A stretch of DNA of 64,000 nt from Neurospora crassa OR74A (Eukaryota; Ascomycota; Sordariomycetes; Sordariales; Sordariaceae), in assembly GCF_000182925.2 (NCBI RefSeq), contig NC_026506.1, positions 3,658,001 through 3,722,000 of the forward strand, written 5' to 3'. How positions within the stretch are numbered: position 1 is the stretch's first letter; each line of letters opens with the position of its first letter. The notes beneath the pieces were generated by a model. That model ran no database searches and was not told the DNA's origin. It was given only the letters and a program-made list of their open reading frames with translations. A program made the translations under genes and the position numbers. This document shows, piece by piece, positions 46,423 through 57,911 of this stretch.

Positions 46423-47757
46423 AATGCCTCCTTCAAAGGCCTGAAGTGGGGGTCAAGATGAAGAAGAGAGGTGAGAAAAGCAAAAAAAACGGCGATGGTA
46501 GCGGAAGATGAGGTTGTCTTCGTGCTGAAGTTCAGGAAGACATTCGCGAATAGTAATCTTTCCTTTGTGTTTGGAAGCTAAAACTGGGGTTGGCATTAAT
46601 CGGCTGGAATTGCATGGATGGTGAATAGGATGTCGTTTAGACGAACAAGCAGGACAGATTTCAAACTTGTGGAAGGACAATTTTGCATTTTGAGACTCAC
46701 ACTGGTGGAGGATTACTTGTTAAATGCCTGAAAAAAGGAAGCACACAAACACATCTAAGCTCCTCATAGTAAAATTCTTGCAACAGCAACTAAAGCTGCC
46801 TCAGTGTGGACTAAGGTGGAAGGCGCAGTTAGAGATGAGCCCGGTGACAACAATTGGAGACGCGCGGGAGACACCTCACCATGCCCGGTCCCGGCTGTTG
46901 GAGTCATTGTGGATCCATGGTCGACATCCATGTACATACACAGAAAATTCAAAGAAGTTCAACATTCTGCTGTTCCACTCGAGTGAGTTAGTCTCTCGAC
47001 TCTCTCCTCGAATTACCTACAGTTTGTTGTCGTTGTTTGGCGCTCACCGGGCATCTGTTCCTGATACTTTGCAACCGCTACACCTGCCGCAAAGTTTTCG
47101 AGGCATGCAAGAAGTACGTATGGAAGTGATGGGATCGAAGCAATGACCGCTGTCAATGGGCGTTTGCCAAAGTCGCGTATCTAGGTACCTATCTTCTTTC
47201 GGCCATCACATGGATACAATGTCGTTACCCCAAGTTGCAAAGGACTTGGGCGCTCGCTAATTCCCAGCGACTCTTCGAGAAGTTGAAGTTGCCTCACGCC
47301 AGGCTTTTTTGTCAGTTGAACGAAAAAGGTGAATTGAAGAACGGGCTGAATGTGATGCGGTGGTATCCATTATGATCTATGAAGAGGTGACTATCACTGG
47401 AAGAGTTTAGGATAATACTTCGTTGCGGCACGAAATATGATGCTTAGGAGTGAGGGGGGGGGGGCAGAAAGCTAGGTACTGAGGAAGCGTCGGGTATCCA
47501 ATTGTGTTGGAAGCATTTCGCTGCTTCTGTGCCACACACAGCCTTGGTTCACTTTTTACCTGCTTGTTGCTAATACACGCTTCTGTCTGTATGACATATG
47601 CTTTCCAAGCATGGATGTTTCATCATATTCATATCATAACTTCAGCCTATCAACTATCAACTATCCAACATCAAGAACAAGAAGAGAATACAGAAGAAAC
47701 AACCCCCCCCCCCCCCTCTTTTCCCTCCTCCACCACCCACCCCTCTCAAGTCTCAAC
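46423..47757. other. Intergenic, contains homopolymer G and C tracts
   Basis: No gene recognised. It has a run of eleven G at 47454-47464 and a run of about fourteen C at 47703-47716, the latter 42 nt past the laccase stop (minus strand, so G-rich in its transcript). Confidence 0.4.
47703..47716. repeat. Poly-C tract downstream of the laccase
   Basis: About fourteen consecutive C on the plus strand, close to the 3' end of the laccase transcript. Length is likely variable. Confidence 0.9.
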
Positions 47758-49941
47758 TCAAATCCCCGAATCAACCTTCTTCATCCTAAACTCCGGATCA
47801 TTATCCGCATACCTCCTCCACTCATCACACTTCTCTTGCAAATCCGGCATCAAATTCGGTATCGCCCCATCATTAATCCGATCGACCCTCTCCAAAAACT
47901 GAACGCTAAGTCCCTGGCTCATATGCCACGGGATATGACAATGAAACACCCACGAACCAGGGTTGCGGCCGGCCTCAAAGGCAATGACGAGCCATCCGAA
48001 AGACGGGACGACCGTGGTGTCGCGCCGCGTGGGGTTGTCGAACTTGAGATGGGGACCGTCCACGACGGGGTCGAAGAGGATGGGCTGGCCTGGGTCGACG
48101 AGGGGGTTCGCGGGGAAGCGGGAGCGGCCGAGGATGAGGAAGTCGTGGCCCTAAGGCAAAGGTTAGGATGGGTATGGGCTAGGGTATGGTGGAAGTAGGG
48201 GTGGACGGGTAAGAGCAAGGGAGGAGAGATAGAAAGAGAGACTCACGTGGAGATGCATGGGATGCGGCGAGGGAGAGTTGTTTTGGATTACCCAGAAGGA
48301 CCACTGTTTCACACGTTAGTTGTGGTCGTCAATGCAAGGGACATGATAAGAAGGCAACGGACCTTGACAGCTTCGGGCAGCTGGATAATGTTTGCTTGTC
48401 TCGGAAACGTAAAGTTACCCTCGACGACATACTCCAACGTCGGCTTGTCCCATTGGACATCAATGGCGGAGCCATCAACCGACCAAAGTACCTTGGAGAT
48501 ACCCTTGTTCACCTCCTTCACGTCCAGTGTGACGGACAGAGTATCCACCTTGGTGTCGGAAAAGTCTGCCTTTGGCGCTGTCCTCGATGTTAGGGGCTTG
48601 GAAGAGACGTCATCCTCGCAGAACTGATCGATTGCACGTGGACCGCGATTAGTGGGAAGCCTGGACTCATCAGAGCCTTCGTACGAGACTATGGCAGCTG
48701 GATAAGGGTTGAGCGATACGCCGCATAGAGGAGTCGAAGATAGGGTTGCGTTGATCCAGTAGTTGTCCACTTCTTGGTCGGCCTTGATAACGACATCGTA
48801 GCGCTGGCCAACGGTGAGGTAAAGCTGGTGAACCGCGTACGGCTCTACGGGGACAAAGTCCGTCTCAATGACCGTCATGTTGTGACCGACGATGGACACG
48901 ACAAAGGTGTTGTCGGCTGAGGTGTTGACCAGCCGGAGACGATGGCGCTTGTTCTTTGTGAACTTCAATCTCGCATATTCGCCTCCAGTGCCGTTGGGCG
49001 CAATGTTCATCCCGTTGAAGAGGATGTTGTTGCTCGGCGGGGGAGAGCCAGGGACACCCTTGAGAAAGGGATCGTTGGGGTCCATCATCCGATCAACGAT
49101 GTGCTCGGCGGAGTCATAGTACCAGTCGCTGATGGGGAAGACTCCGAGGTCGGTATCGTACGGGTAGGAGGAAGGGCCGTTGATCTGGATTGGGCCAACG
49201 ATGCCGTTGGCATATTGCGAGGAGATGTGCGAGTGGTACCTGAAACAAATCACGTATTAGCGGATATGTCGACGCCTCTGCTCGAGTGGCAGAGTGGACG
49301 AACCAAGAAGTTCCATGCTGAGTTGCCAGGAACGAGTAGACTTTGCTGGCACCAGGAACAATGAGACACTCCGTCACGCCGGCCACGCCATCTTGGTTGT
49401 TGCTGTTCAGTTGATGGAAACCATGCCAGTGCATGGAAGTACTAGAAGGAGTGTCAGTGTCATTGGCTCGTACAGCAATTGGGAGGACGGAACTCACCCG
49501 TTCGTCTTGAGCTTGTTTGTGACTGTGACCTCGATCCTGTCACCCCAGTCGGCCTTGATCAGTGGCCCAGGGTAGCCGCCTATTGGGCTGCATGTCAGCA
49601 GGCAGCTGAGCATCGGAAAAACTCTGTATCTCACCATTGATGAGCATGGCTCCCTTCTTGATGTGACCATCTGGGCCAACCCACTCATCCACTTCGGTGA
49701 TTTCGAAGTCGAACTGTGGTGTCCCGTGTGAGCATGTGGAAACCTCTGCCAATCTGGTACATAGTTTGGAAAATCTTACCTTCCGTGTAACCCCAGTGAC
49801 AGGCCATTCGTTCTCGTAGTCCGTGTTGACGTTGAACCGGGATGTCCAACAAGCACGGTTGCACTCATGATTGCAGCTTGGAGCGGCACCAACGAGGCCG
49901 AGTAGGGGCAACAAGCCACCTAGAAGTGGAAGAAAACGCAT
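47758..49941 (-). CDS. Laccase (ascomycete multicopper oxidase)
   Basis: 595 aa in seven exons: 49941..49780, 49713..49635, 49579..49498, 49441..49304, 49239..48363, 48303..48247, 48150..47758. Frames agree at every joint; introns are 55-96 nt. Signal peptide MRFLPLLGGLLPLLGLVGAA, then NRACWTSRFNVNTDYEN typical of the ascomycete group. Copper sites: MHWHGFHQ, SWYHSHISSQYANG, HPMHLHGHDF and HCHIPWHMSQGLSVQ (all His present, with the T1 Cys in HCH and an axial Leu). It oxidises phenols with reduction of oxygen to water, outside the cell. The C-terminus is KVDSGI, close to the DSGL/DSGI plug that blocks the solvent channel in processed ascomycete laccases. The intron inside MHLH/GHDF is well supported by the conserved motif. 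The gene looks intact and functional. Confidence 0.96.
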
Positions 49942-51128
49942 ACTGATATTACAATAGGGTGTTGGGGATGACACAACGAATGACTGGATGGTGATGTGAA
50001 AGGGAATCAACGAGTGTAAATAGGGGGTTTCCTGGATGGTTAGTAGAACACACAACAACAACACCCAACCGACAAGGACGATGCAAGAGCCAAGTTCCTG
50101 GGAACGGAGAAAGCGTGACGGAGTCGGACACGATCAATTGTATATACTGGCCGGTATAGTGTAGACGGACTTGGCAATGTTTACATGGCTGGCGACTGGT
50201 ATGCTCCCTGAATTGGCTTGTTGTGAATCAACGGTCGGTGACCCGGGTGGCTGGCATGCAAGGACTACGCTGAGCCGCCGCATCTCCCCCGTCCCCAGGA
50301 TCTGAGATCTCGCTTATGAGAGCCGGAAACCTACCGGGTAGACGGCAGATGTAGACCAGACCAACACCATTGTTCGAGACATGACGATGGCTTTGACCTC
50401 CCCCGGCGGTCATCACAATCTGGAGGTTGATAAGGGTTAGGGTCCTAGCTGTGAAGAAGCCATTACTTGATTTGACTGATCAGAAAGACGAGGGAAGGGT
50501 GGCTGAACTAGTTGCGTCCCTCGCATGGCCTGGATGTGATCAATTGCATTGACTGAGGACCGAGGCAGGGAAGATGACGATGGCGTGGTATGGCTGCCAG
50601 CGGGCTTTGGCTCCAGAGCATCGAAATCGGCATTGAGGACGGCTATTACCGTGAACGGACATTCGCAAGGAGTCCTTCAGCCAGCCCTCATCGACGAAGA
50701 CCAAATTCCAGAATGATGGCAGGCAGTGACGTGAGATGGTTGGCGCGCAGTCGAAATCCAGGTGGAAGGAATGTAAAAACACCGTTCGCAAAGGTGCTGA
50801 ATGAAAGCAGCAGTCAGCTTCTTGGGCGCACGGGCCATGCGGTGGAAATATCACACCAAACTTGGGCCTTGTCGGGAGCCATCCCTGGGAAAATATGTCG
50901 ATTTAAAAGAGAGAGTCGGTCATCCAAATGAGAGGAAGGTGGGATTTGTGCGCTGTTGCTCGAACTCGTTGTCAACGCATCCAATGTCAGCCGCTTCTTA
51001 TTTCGGGAACAGAAGGAGCAAGGGAGAGAATCGTGAACTGAAAGCAGATGCGCACGGATCACTCAACTTGCAGTGAGGTGTTGCGCCCTGACAGCTGCAG
51101 ATCTACACACTGCAGCAATCAGCGGTGA
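49942..51128. other. Upstream region of the laccase, no gene
   Basis: A TATA-like tatatactgg lies near 50142, about 200 bp before the laccase ATG. No coding frame supported here. Confidence 0.4.
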
Positions 51129-51939
51129 CCAGCTGCAGCAAACTGTTTTAGCGATAGGCAGACGGACCACTGGGCCTCAGACAACGCCAACCCTAACCCC
51201 GCTGGAGCGCTGCCTTGGGGGTTTTGGTTCTTCTTTCCGGAATGGGCGACGCACTTCAATTTCGAAGTCTTTTTCCTCGACCCGGAAACCGCCAAGCGGA
51301 ATTCGACCAGGTATTTCAACGAGTTGAGACCGCACATTGATGCCGCTCTCTCTATCATCGAAGAGGGTATGATTCACTGGCTCCCCACTTGATACTCATT
51401 CGATTCAAGGGATGCTAATCGCTTGCCTGCGCTAGCCGATGGTGACCTTCTTAGGATTGAGAGGAGATAGGAACTGACCACCCAGTTCTGGTCTGGTCAG
51501 CTCAGTGAGAAAGAAGAGGAGAAGTGGCAGCCGGCTCCTAGTGCTATCAAGAAAGCCAATGGTCACACGAAGATGAAGAAGGATGGTCCCTACAAAACCG
51601 TAAATTGACCGATTGACCAAATACCTGACCAATTCCTTGGTTTCTATATCAACCGGAGTCAACTAACATCCTTTGACTACTTAGGTGCAGGACATTGTAG
51701 AGGATGTTAGCGACGTCTACACCCAAGTCAGCAGGTTTCATAATCACATGAAGGAAGTCGGAAAGATTTTGAGGATGCAGTGGGAACTTGGATATCATAA
51801 ATGCCTTGGGAAACTTGACAGTCCAAGTCAAGTAACTGACGAATACTTGGAGATAACTCTCGACGAAGCTGCGACGGAAAACGTTATACACTTCACCAAG
51901 TCTGGAATAACACAATCGAGAGTTGCAGGGTGCGGTTAA
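51129..51939 (+). pseudogene. Unrecognised three-exon gene with an in-frame TAG
   Basis: Three stretches join by good GT-AG introns: open from 51129 to 51366, then 51436..51599, then 51685..51939. Intron 1 (GTATGA..GCTAG, branch TGCTAAT) and intron 2 (GTAAAT..TTAG, branch ACTAAC) keep the frame. Product pieces: PWGFWFFFPEWATHFNFEVF, DPETAKRNSTRYFNELRPHI, SIIEEADGDLLRIERR, then a TAG (51468-51470) and ELTTQFWSGQLSEKEEEKW and VQDIVEDVSDVYTQVSRFHN. The protein-like reading on both sides of the stop, and the matching introns, suggest a gene that once continued; CAG to TAG at this place would be a C-to-T change. No ATG is seen at the 5' end. No family recognised. Confidence 0.45.
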
Positions 51940-53421
51940 GTTACTCTCTTTACAGACGTTTTCTTTTGTTTACAAGGGGGCTCCTTTTTTTCACCCAGCT
52001 CCATGGGCTAGCATAGCAGGCCTGCATGTGCTGGCCATAATGGAGGGGGGTATCTGTCATTCATCTTCTACTTTCCTTAGTCATTAGCTGAGTCTTCATT
52101 GAAATTCAGGTCATGGACCATGTTAACTCACCAGCATTGCCTTCTGTGTAATGTCAATCCCTGGTTGACAGCGGCAACAAGTTATGTCTTGCGCCCTGCC
52201 TCCAAGTTACCCAAAACAAGTGACTTGATCTCGAAATCGATGATGGCTTCCGAGGGGGCAGTTGGATCTTGTTAGACCAAGCAGCACACCTTCAACCAGG
52301 TACGAGATCGAGATCGACCGGACTATAAGGCGTTGGGGGCCAAGCCAATCGATCCGGTGAACAAGCGTAGCACATGCCGGCTAATGAAATGAGGTGTCAC
52401 GGCCCGGCTGGTTGGTGAAGTGCTTCCCGTTGCAGGAAACAATGTTGCACGACGGCACGGAACAGATCTTCGGGGTTCCACAGATATTTCCGGCTGCCAG
52501 TTGCGGCAAAACGAACAAGGGTCCATGGCTGTACATAGAGCTGAAGATGGATTCACGTCTTGGCCGGGAAATATTTCACCGGAGTTGTTTGCTTCCCGAT
52601 GCTATGCGGTTCGTATGCGATTACCTGCATTGAACAGCTCATCGACATGACTGGCAATGAACAATTATATCCTTGTGTCTCAGGAACAACTACATCATTT
52701 GCGTTGAATACATGAAGATAGATAACAATAGGCACGAGTCGACAAAAAGGTCCAACAAAAAAGAAGTGTGGTTAGCCCGTTCAGGATTCGAACCCGTATC
52801 TTCCTCAAGGACCTCGGTCAGAAGTGAAATCATTCCACCCCAGGGATGTTGCCTTTTACACCACCGAATCAACCACGGGTAGGCAGCCGGCCAAGGGGAT
52901 TCATGTACCCCAAAGGCACCTTCCGCATGTTGCATGCGAAAGAGGTATGGAATACTCGCTACCTTCTTCCCTACGTCATCCACCAATCCCATCATGCAAC
53001 TCTGCCTTCCTCGTGCAGTGTGGACAAAACACCATCAGACTCCCATCGAGATCGTCTTGATCATTCTCCAGTTGCCGATTTCCAACCGCTTTAGACAAAG
53101 TCCCGACATTTCCAGCCGTGGTATGGTCACTGGCGCACCACCCGCCGCTACACAAGTTCTTTGCAGTACTAGTACTCCATTGGCAACGCAGTCGCTACAC
53201 CATCATGCCCCGCATCGACCGATCTGTCGTCGTTGGGGATCTGCCATCATCTTCAACCGTTATGGCTTAAATAACAGACAGCCACGCCCAGTCCCGCAGC
53301 ATTAAAGCTGGCCACCACCGACGCCGGCATCTCACAGAAAACCAATTCACAAGCGATTGAGACACATCTACCGTCTAGCGCCCTATTACCAAGACCAAAC
53401 CATCACGACCGTCGTTCAACC
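51940..53421. other. Intergenic, contains a tRNA-like box
   Basis: No protein gene seen. One tRNA-like segment on the minus strand is listed separately. Confidence 0.35.
52772..52870 (-). other. tRNA-like sequence, probably a relic
   Basis: On the minus strand a perfect B box GGGTTCGAATCC (about 52782-52793) follows an A-box-like GGTGGTGTAAAAGGCAAC about 65 nt earlier. However, the acceptor stem ends do not pair (CGGGCTA has no complement at the 5' end) and no clean anticodon arm forms. It is either a tRNA pseudogene or the head of a short tRNA-derived element. Confidence 0.35.
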
Positions 53422-54112
53422 ATGTCTCTCACGAGCTACCTCCCCCACTCCGACTCCAAGACACTCGGGTTCCTCGACCTGCCCCTCGAGATCCGCATCT
53501 TCATCTATCGCGAACTCGTCATCCAGCCTGAAACCATCGAGCTAAGCTGCCGACGACCCGTGTTCGAGTGTCTCCAAGAAGCCGACACCACCGCCATTCT
53601 CTCTCTGAACCAGCAGACCCGCGCCGAAGCGCTCGACGTCTTCTACGCAGAAAACACATTCCGCATCGTCGTCGTCGCAGACGACGGAGACAATGAGGAT
53701 CTCTTAAGCAGGCTTCCCCAAGCCGTGGATCATCGCCTCCCGATCCGACGCCTGGAGTTGACGCACCCTGTTGTTGCTTCTTCGCTGTCGAATACCATGT
53801 TATATAGGCCGGATGTGGACAACAAGATTTGGATTTCTGTTCTATCGAATCTTAAGAGTTTGTGTATCATTGTTGTGGAGCCTGAGACACTCCCGGTACA
53901 TGAAGAGGTTGTAGTAAGGGAGGAAGGGGAGGGGCGAAACTCAATGATTTCTTTGAACGATGTCAAGAGCTTCTATTCGCAGCTTGTGGCGCAGTCTTTC
54001 GAGAGCTCGAGGTATGTAGAATTCGCTGATTACTTGGAAATGATGAATTGCTGACTTGGTTGACTTGGACGGTAGGGCTACGCTTGTCTCGCTGTTGACG
54101 CTGAGGATCTGA
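53422..54112 (+). CDS. F-box/2EXR-like fungal protein
   Basis: 208 aa in two exons (53422..54011 and 54076..54112); the 64-nt intron GTATGT..GGTAG keeps the frame and adds a short ending ATLVSLLTLRI. The N-terminus holds the usual fungal pattern FLDLPLEIRIFIYRELV followed by ILSLNQQTRAEALDVFYAEN, the 2EXR type, formerly grouped with F-box proteins of ascomycetes. The rest (RRLELTHPVV.., NLKSLCIIVVEPE) is the beta/leucine-rich part of that family. Length is short relative to many members, so the copy may be truncated. Function is unknown; these families are very large in filamentous fungi. Confidence 0.7.
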
Positions 54113-54481
54113 GGTTGGCTGGAGCGTGAACATGACACGCTCGGGGAATGAAGTGTGTAGTAGGTTCAATATCTTCTATATCTTTGTCCCTGCTCATGTC
54201 ATATATAGCCCATCCAGGCCCATCCGTTCGCATCTTTCAACACATGTGCTCTCGTAGGGCCAAAATCCCGCGCCTCGTTTCGACCGCCGTCCAACACCTT
54301 ACAAGCACTTCAAGTTCTAATCATCTCGCTTCCTGCAAGTCGGCCCCGAAGCACAGGTCGTGCACCCGGAATGCCAATTACCACCATACTGTTCCCACCT
54401 CGCAACAGTGCAGCTTACACCACCGCTTCGCATTCCCGGCTGCGGGCCGGTGATACGCATAGCATCCGGCAACTCCGTCAA

Positions 54482-55017
54482 CTACCCATCAAATTTCCCA
54501 CGACTTTCTGCTTCGGGACAATGGTTTAGTTTAGCCAATAGTCTGCATCCGGAGAGAGCCATCGTAGATATTGCAATTGGTGTGCATGGCCAACTGCAAC
54601 GCTTCGCACTTCCAGCCGAAAATGTTGTCGCCGTGTGTGGAGATAGGTGACCTGCAAGGATTGGTCGACGGAATCCAAGTTCTTGCCATCCCAGCAATCT
54701 GGGAAGCGTACGTTGGCCATGATTCAATCCTTGTAAACAAGCTTAGGTATGGACTTGGTCCCGCCCGTGCGAGTGTCGAGCGCGTTCGGGCAGGTGAAGA
54801 TTAGCTGGCGGTACTGGTTGACGGATGACTCGTTGCGAATAATGGGGTTGCCAACAATCATACGGAAGCCAGGCTGGACGGTGGTCGCTGTCAATCCGTC
54901 CCAGGGAGCGGTGTAGTAGACGGCCCGGACATATCGCCGCCACGGGCATGGTCGAAGAGGACGTTGGGGCGCTGGGCTACTCGGGCGGCCTGAATCTGCG
55001 GGTAAAGAGAGGTCCAC
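54482..55017 (-). pseudogene. Relic of a DUF1996 secreted-protein gene
   Basis: Three separate frames carry pieces of one DUF1996 domain in the right order: DGLTATTVQPGFRMIVGNPI (about 54905), then IMANVRFPDCWDGKNLDSVD (after an in-frame TGA), then, in another frame, STHGDNIFGWKCEALQLAMH. In whole family members about 60 residues separate the last two blocks and a conserved HxH-containing N-terminus precedes the first; both are absent. So the gene is truncated, frame-shifted and internally shortened. The intact family proteins are secreted and often joined to WSC domains. Confidence 0.6.
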
Positions 55018-57263
55018 TTTTGTTAGGAGGTTTCTGTGAAGCAGGAGGACACTCGGTGTTAGTGAATACTTACGCCCCTTACAAGTTATCTAAAGGCCAA
55101 AGTCATCCTCAAGATCAGGTAGAGTCTTTAGAGCCCTCATGTTTTCTTTTCAGTGTGCTTCCAAATAAGCCATTACCCTACAGTGTCCGTCCTCAGTAAT
55201 GTACCGCCTTATCCTCCACCGCACAAGGATTGAGTTTCAGTTGCGGATGGATGAAGGAAAAAAATTCCCTCGGCTACGCTGGGAGTTGACTGAAGATATT
55301 GGCCATGTCACATCAAGCTCACTCACTGCACTGCATGGGCACTCAGTAGATACAAGACTCGAAGACCGATCAAACAGATCCTGCCAACGCTCCAGTCACC
55401 CGCAGCCCAGCAAATTTGGTTGCGGAAGGGACTACACGATCCACGAAGAACACTTACCATATGCCGCCATTGTGGGCGTATCATTTCTGATGCGACCTGG
55501 AGGAGGCAAGTGTCAAGGGAGGACGTTTCACGGAGGTACGGATGTACCTTTGCTAGTAGTGAGGGCCATGTTTAGCCCTAGGTGAACACGATCGCTTTAC
55601 TACCCTAGCAACAGCCTTTTAAGGTAGATAGGCGTCTGTTTGGGTGTTCTTGCTAGGCTTTCCTCGTTCAGATACTGCGAGATCATTCACCACTGGTTCT
55701 ATCCACACTCTGCCGATTTCTGTTCTTTTAAGACACTGTTCTCAGTCACTTTCCGCTTGTACCTCTACGTAGATACGTATCAGTGAAGACACACAAGACT
55801 TTGGACTGTCGCAACCCTCCCTCGTGATAGCTTGGAACTTGAGCACAGCAGGCAAAGTCTATGGCAGGTCATTTGATTGAGAAGCTCCAACGCTTGATTC
55901 ATATGTGTAGTAAAAGACACAAATGCGTGCACGAGTATGCCAAAGGCAGCGTGAAATGCGCGCAGATGAATGAGGTGGTCTGGCCATTTGTTTGTTTGAA
56001 AGCCGCATCAACGCGTCGTTGTTCGTGATAGAGCCGATAGTGATGAATGGAAATGCCCAAATGCTGTGAGTGCGGCAGGACGTAAATGATTGAGTAAGCG
56101 AGGTCGTGCGAACAAGAAACAATGCCCGGTTTGTCTTGCGATTAGGGTGGAATTGGTAAGCGTGATGGAAATAGGTCCAGGCGGGGGTTGATAGGTCAAA
56201 ACCTTGAGGCAGGTATGTAACAAACAACCTCCAGAAAGGGACAGTGGTCGAACGGTATGGTGCGCAGCTTTGCGATCCACCAGGGTTAGGCCCAGGGGGA
56301 TAATCCCACTCAGGCTGGGCTGGTCACCGTACTACCCTACAAAAAAGTAGACCGGTACGATTGACAAAGTAACTGAGCAGGGCCCCTCTGGGATAGTATC
56401 TTGTAACTGGCGTCTTCCGGCTATGCAAATAGGGCTCTACTACTCCCTTCCAGTTGCTCGAACGTCCCCTGTTCGATTCGCGATCGAGACCTTTCACCTC
56501 TTTTTTTCTCTTCTTTCTACTGCGATGGTTCTCCTATCGAGCCTTCCTTTTTATCCTCTTTCAACTTCTTGTATCCAGTCCATGACATGCCATAGCTACC
56601 CTACGTTCATTCCAGCCTTTTGTAGATCGTACCTATTCTTCACGAAGTTAGAACACCTCGCCGGACGTAGTGAGGTGCGCACTCCATTCCGATGCGTACC
56701 TCTACGGAACCTTTTAACTATAGCTTTAGTTTATGTGATGGGGTACTGCTACTGCGCTACAAAATCAACATACCTATCAATCGTCTCGTACACTTTCGAG
56801 AAAAACTCACCAGGTTCTGTTGGTTGGAGCAGTTTCTTTCATTATTCGGATATCCTGCTTCATTCAACTTCCACCCATTCGTAGTTCCCTCAACTCCCAT
56901 CCCCGTGCCTCACCGAGAGTTTGCTGCCTGTGAGCTCCCTTTGCAGCATCACCACTTTACTAGCCCAAGGTTTCATCTGATGTTTATGCCGCTGGACTCC
57001 GCCATCACATTTATCTTTTACAGTTAAGGATTGACGCGGCCGGCTTAGAAGCCTGGGCAGCCCTCCCACAGAGCCCTACTCCACGCACCGGACACGATTT
57101 TCCTCTTCCCAGATTTTTTTCCACCTCTCGATCAAATTTCGCAAACAACAACTCCAGACCGCAACAAAGGCGCAGACCTTCTTACCTCAAACCACAAGTA
57201 CGCGCCGAAATTGCAAGCATTTCTCTCGCGCGCGTTGTACGAATCCATCGCAATACGTACTGC
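55018..57263. other. Intergenic, no gene recognised
   Basis: About 2.2 kb of short frames without a domain. Nothing further supported. Confidence 0.35.
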
Positions 57264-57880
57264 ATGGCGCCGAATTTAACGGAAGCGAGCGCTGGGCTCA
57301 ATTCGTCTAGCCAGGCATTCACCAGACCAGAACAATCCAATACTCCTCGTAAGTCACACTCTGGGCGAGGCATCGCAACAGTACCTCCTCTTAATACATC
57401 TCACATCCGCCTCATGGTTGCTGACAAGAACGGTGTCAAGAAGGGCCTGACGTCTACACTAAGTTTCGTGGCAAAATTCACGCTCCTGAAGCTCACGACG
57501 AGGTCTCCCAGCGCAGTATTCTGACCATAGCAGAGAGATTCGAAAGGCGGATCGTAACCCCGGGCGAAATCACGTTGACCTTGTTTACATCAGCGTCTTG
57601 TGTGTCCTGCCCGACGCTGGACACTGCCGGGGCCTACTCGGTAGTCTTCACCGAGATGTCGCCAAACACTGATGATCATGGAAAGCAAGCTGAGATGGCT
57701 TGAAGTTCGAATTTGGTCAAGAAGAACACGGCTACAGAGGCTCTGGCAGTCGTTCAAGCGCTTGTTGTTGCCCGCCAGCGGTTGTGCACCCTCCCTGCTA
57801 GTTCAACTTGTCCGATGGTTGCAACGGTGCAGATATTCACGGGACCTCCGGTGTTTGACTTACTCCGAGGGACAGTAATC

Positions 57881-57911
<31 letters not shown>

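Noticed and set aside
55199-55585. 128-codon plus-strand frame
   Set aside because: No domain, signal peptide or coding-like repeat; overlapping frames look equally good.
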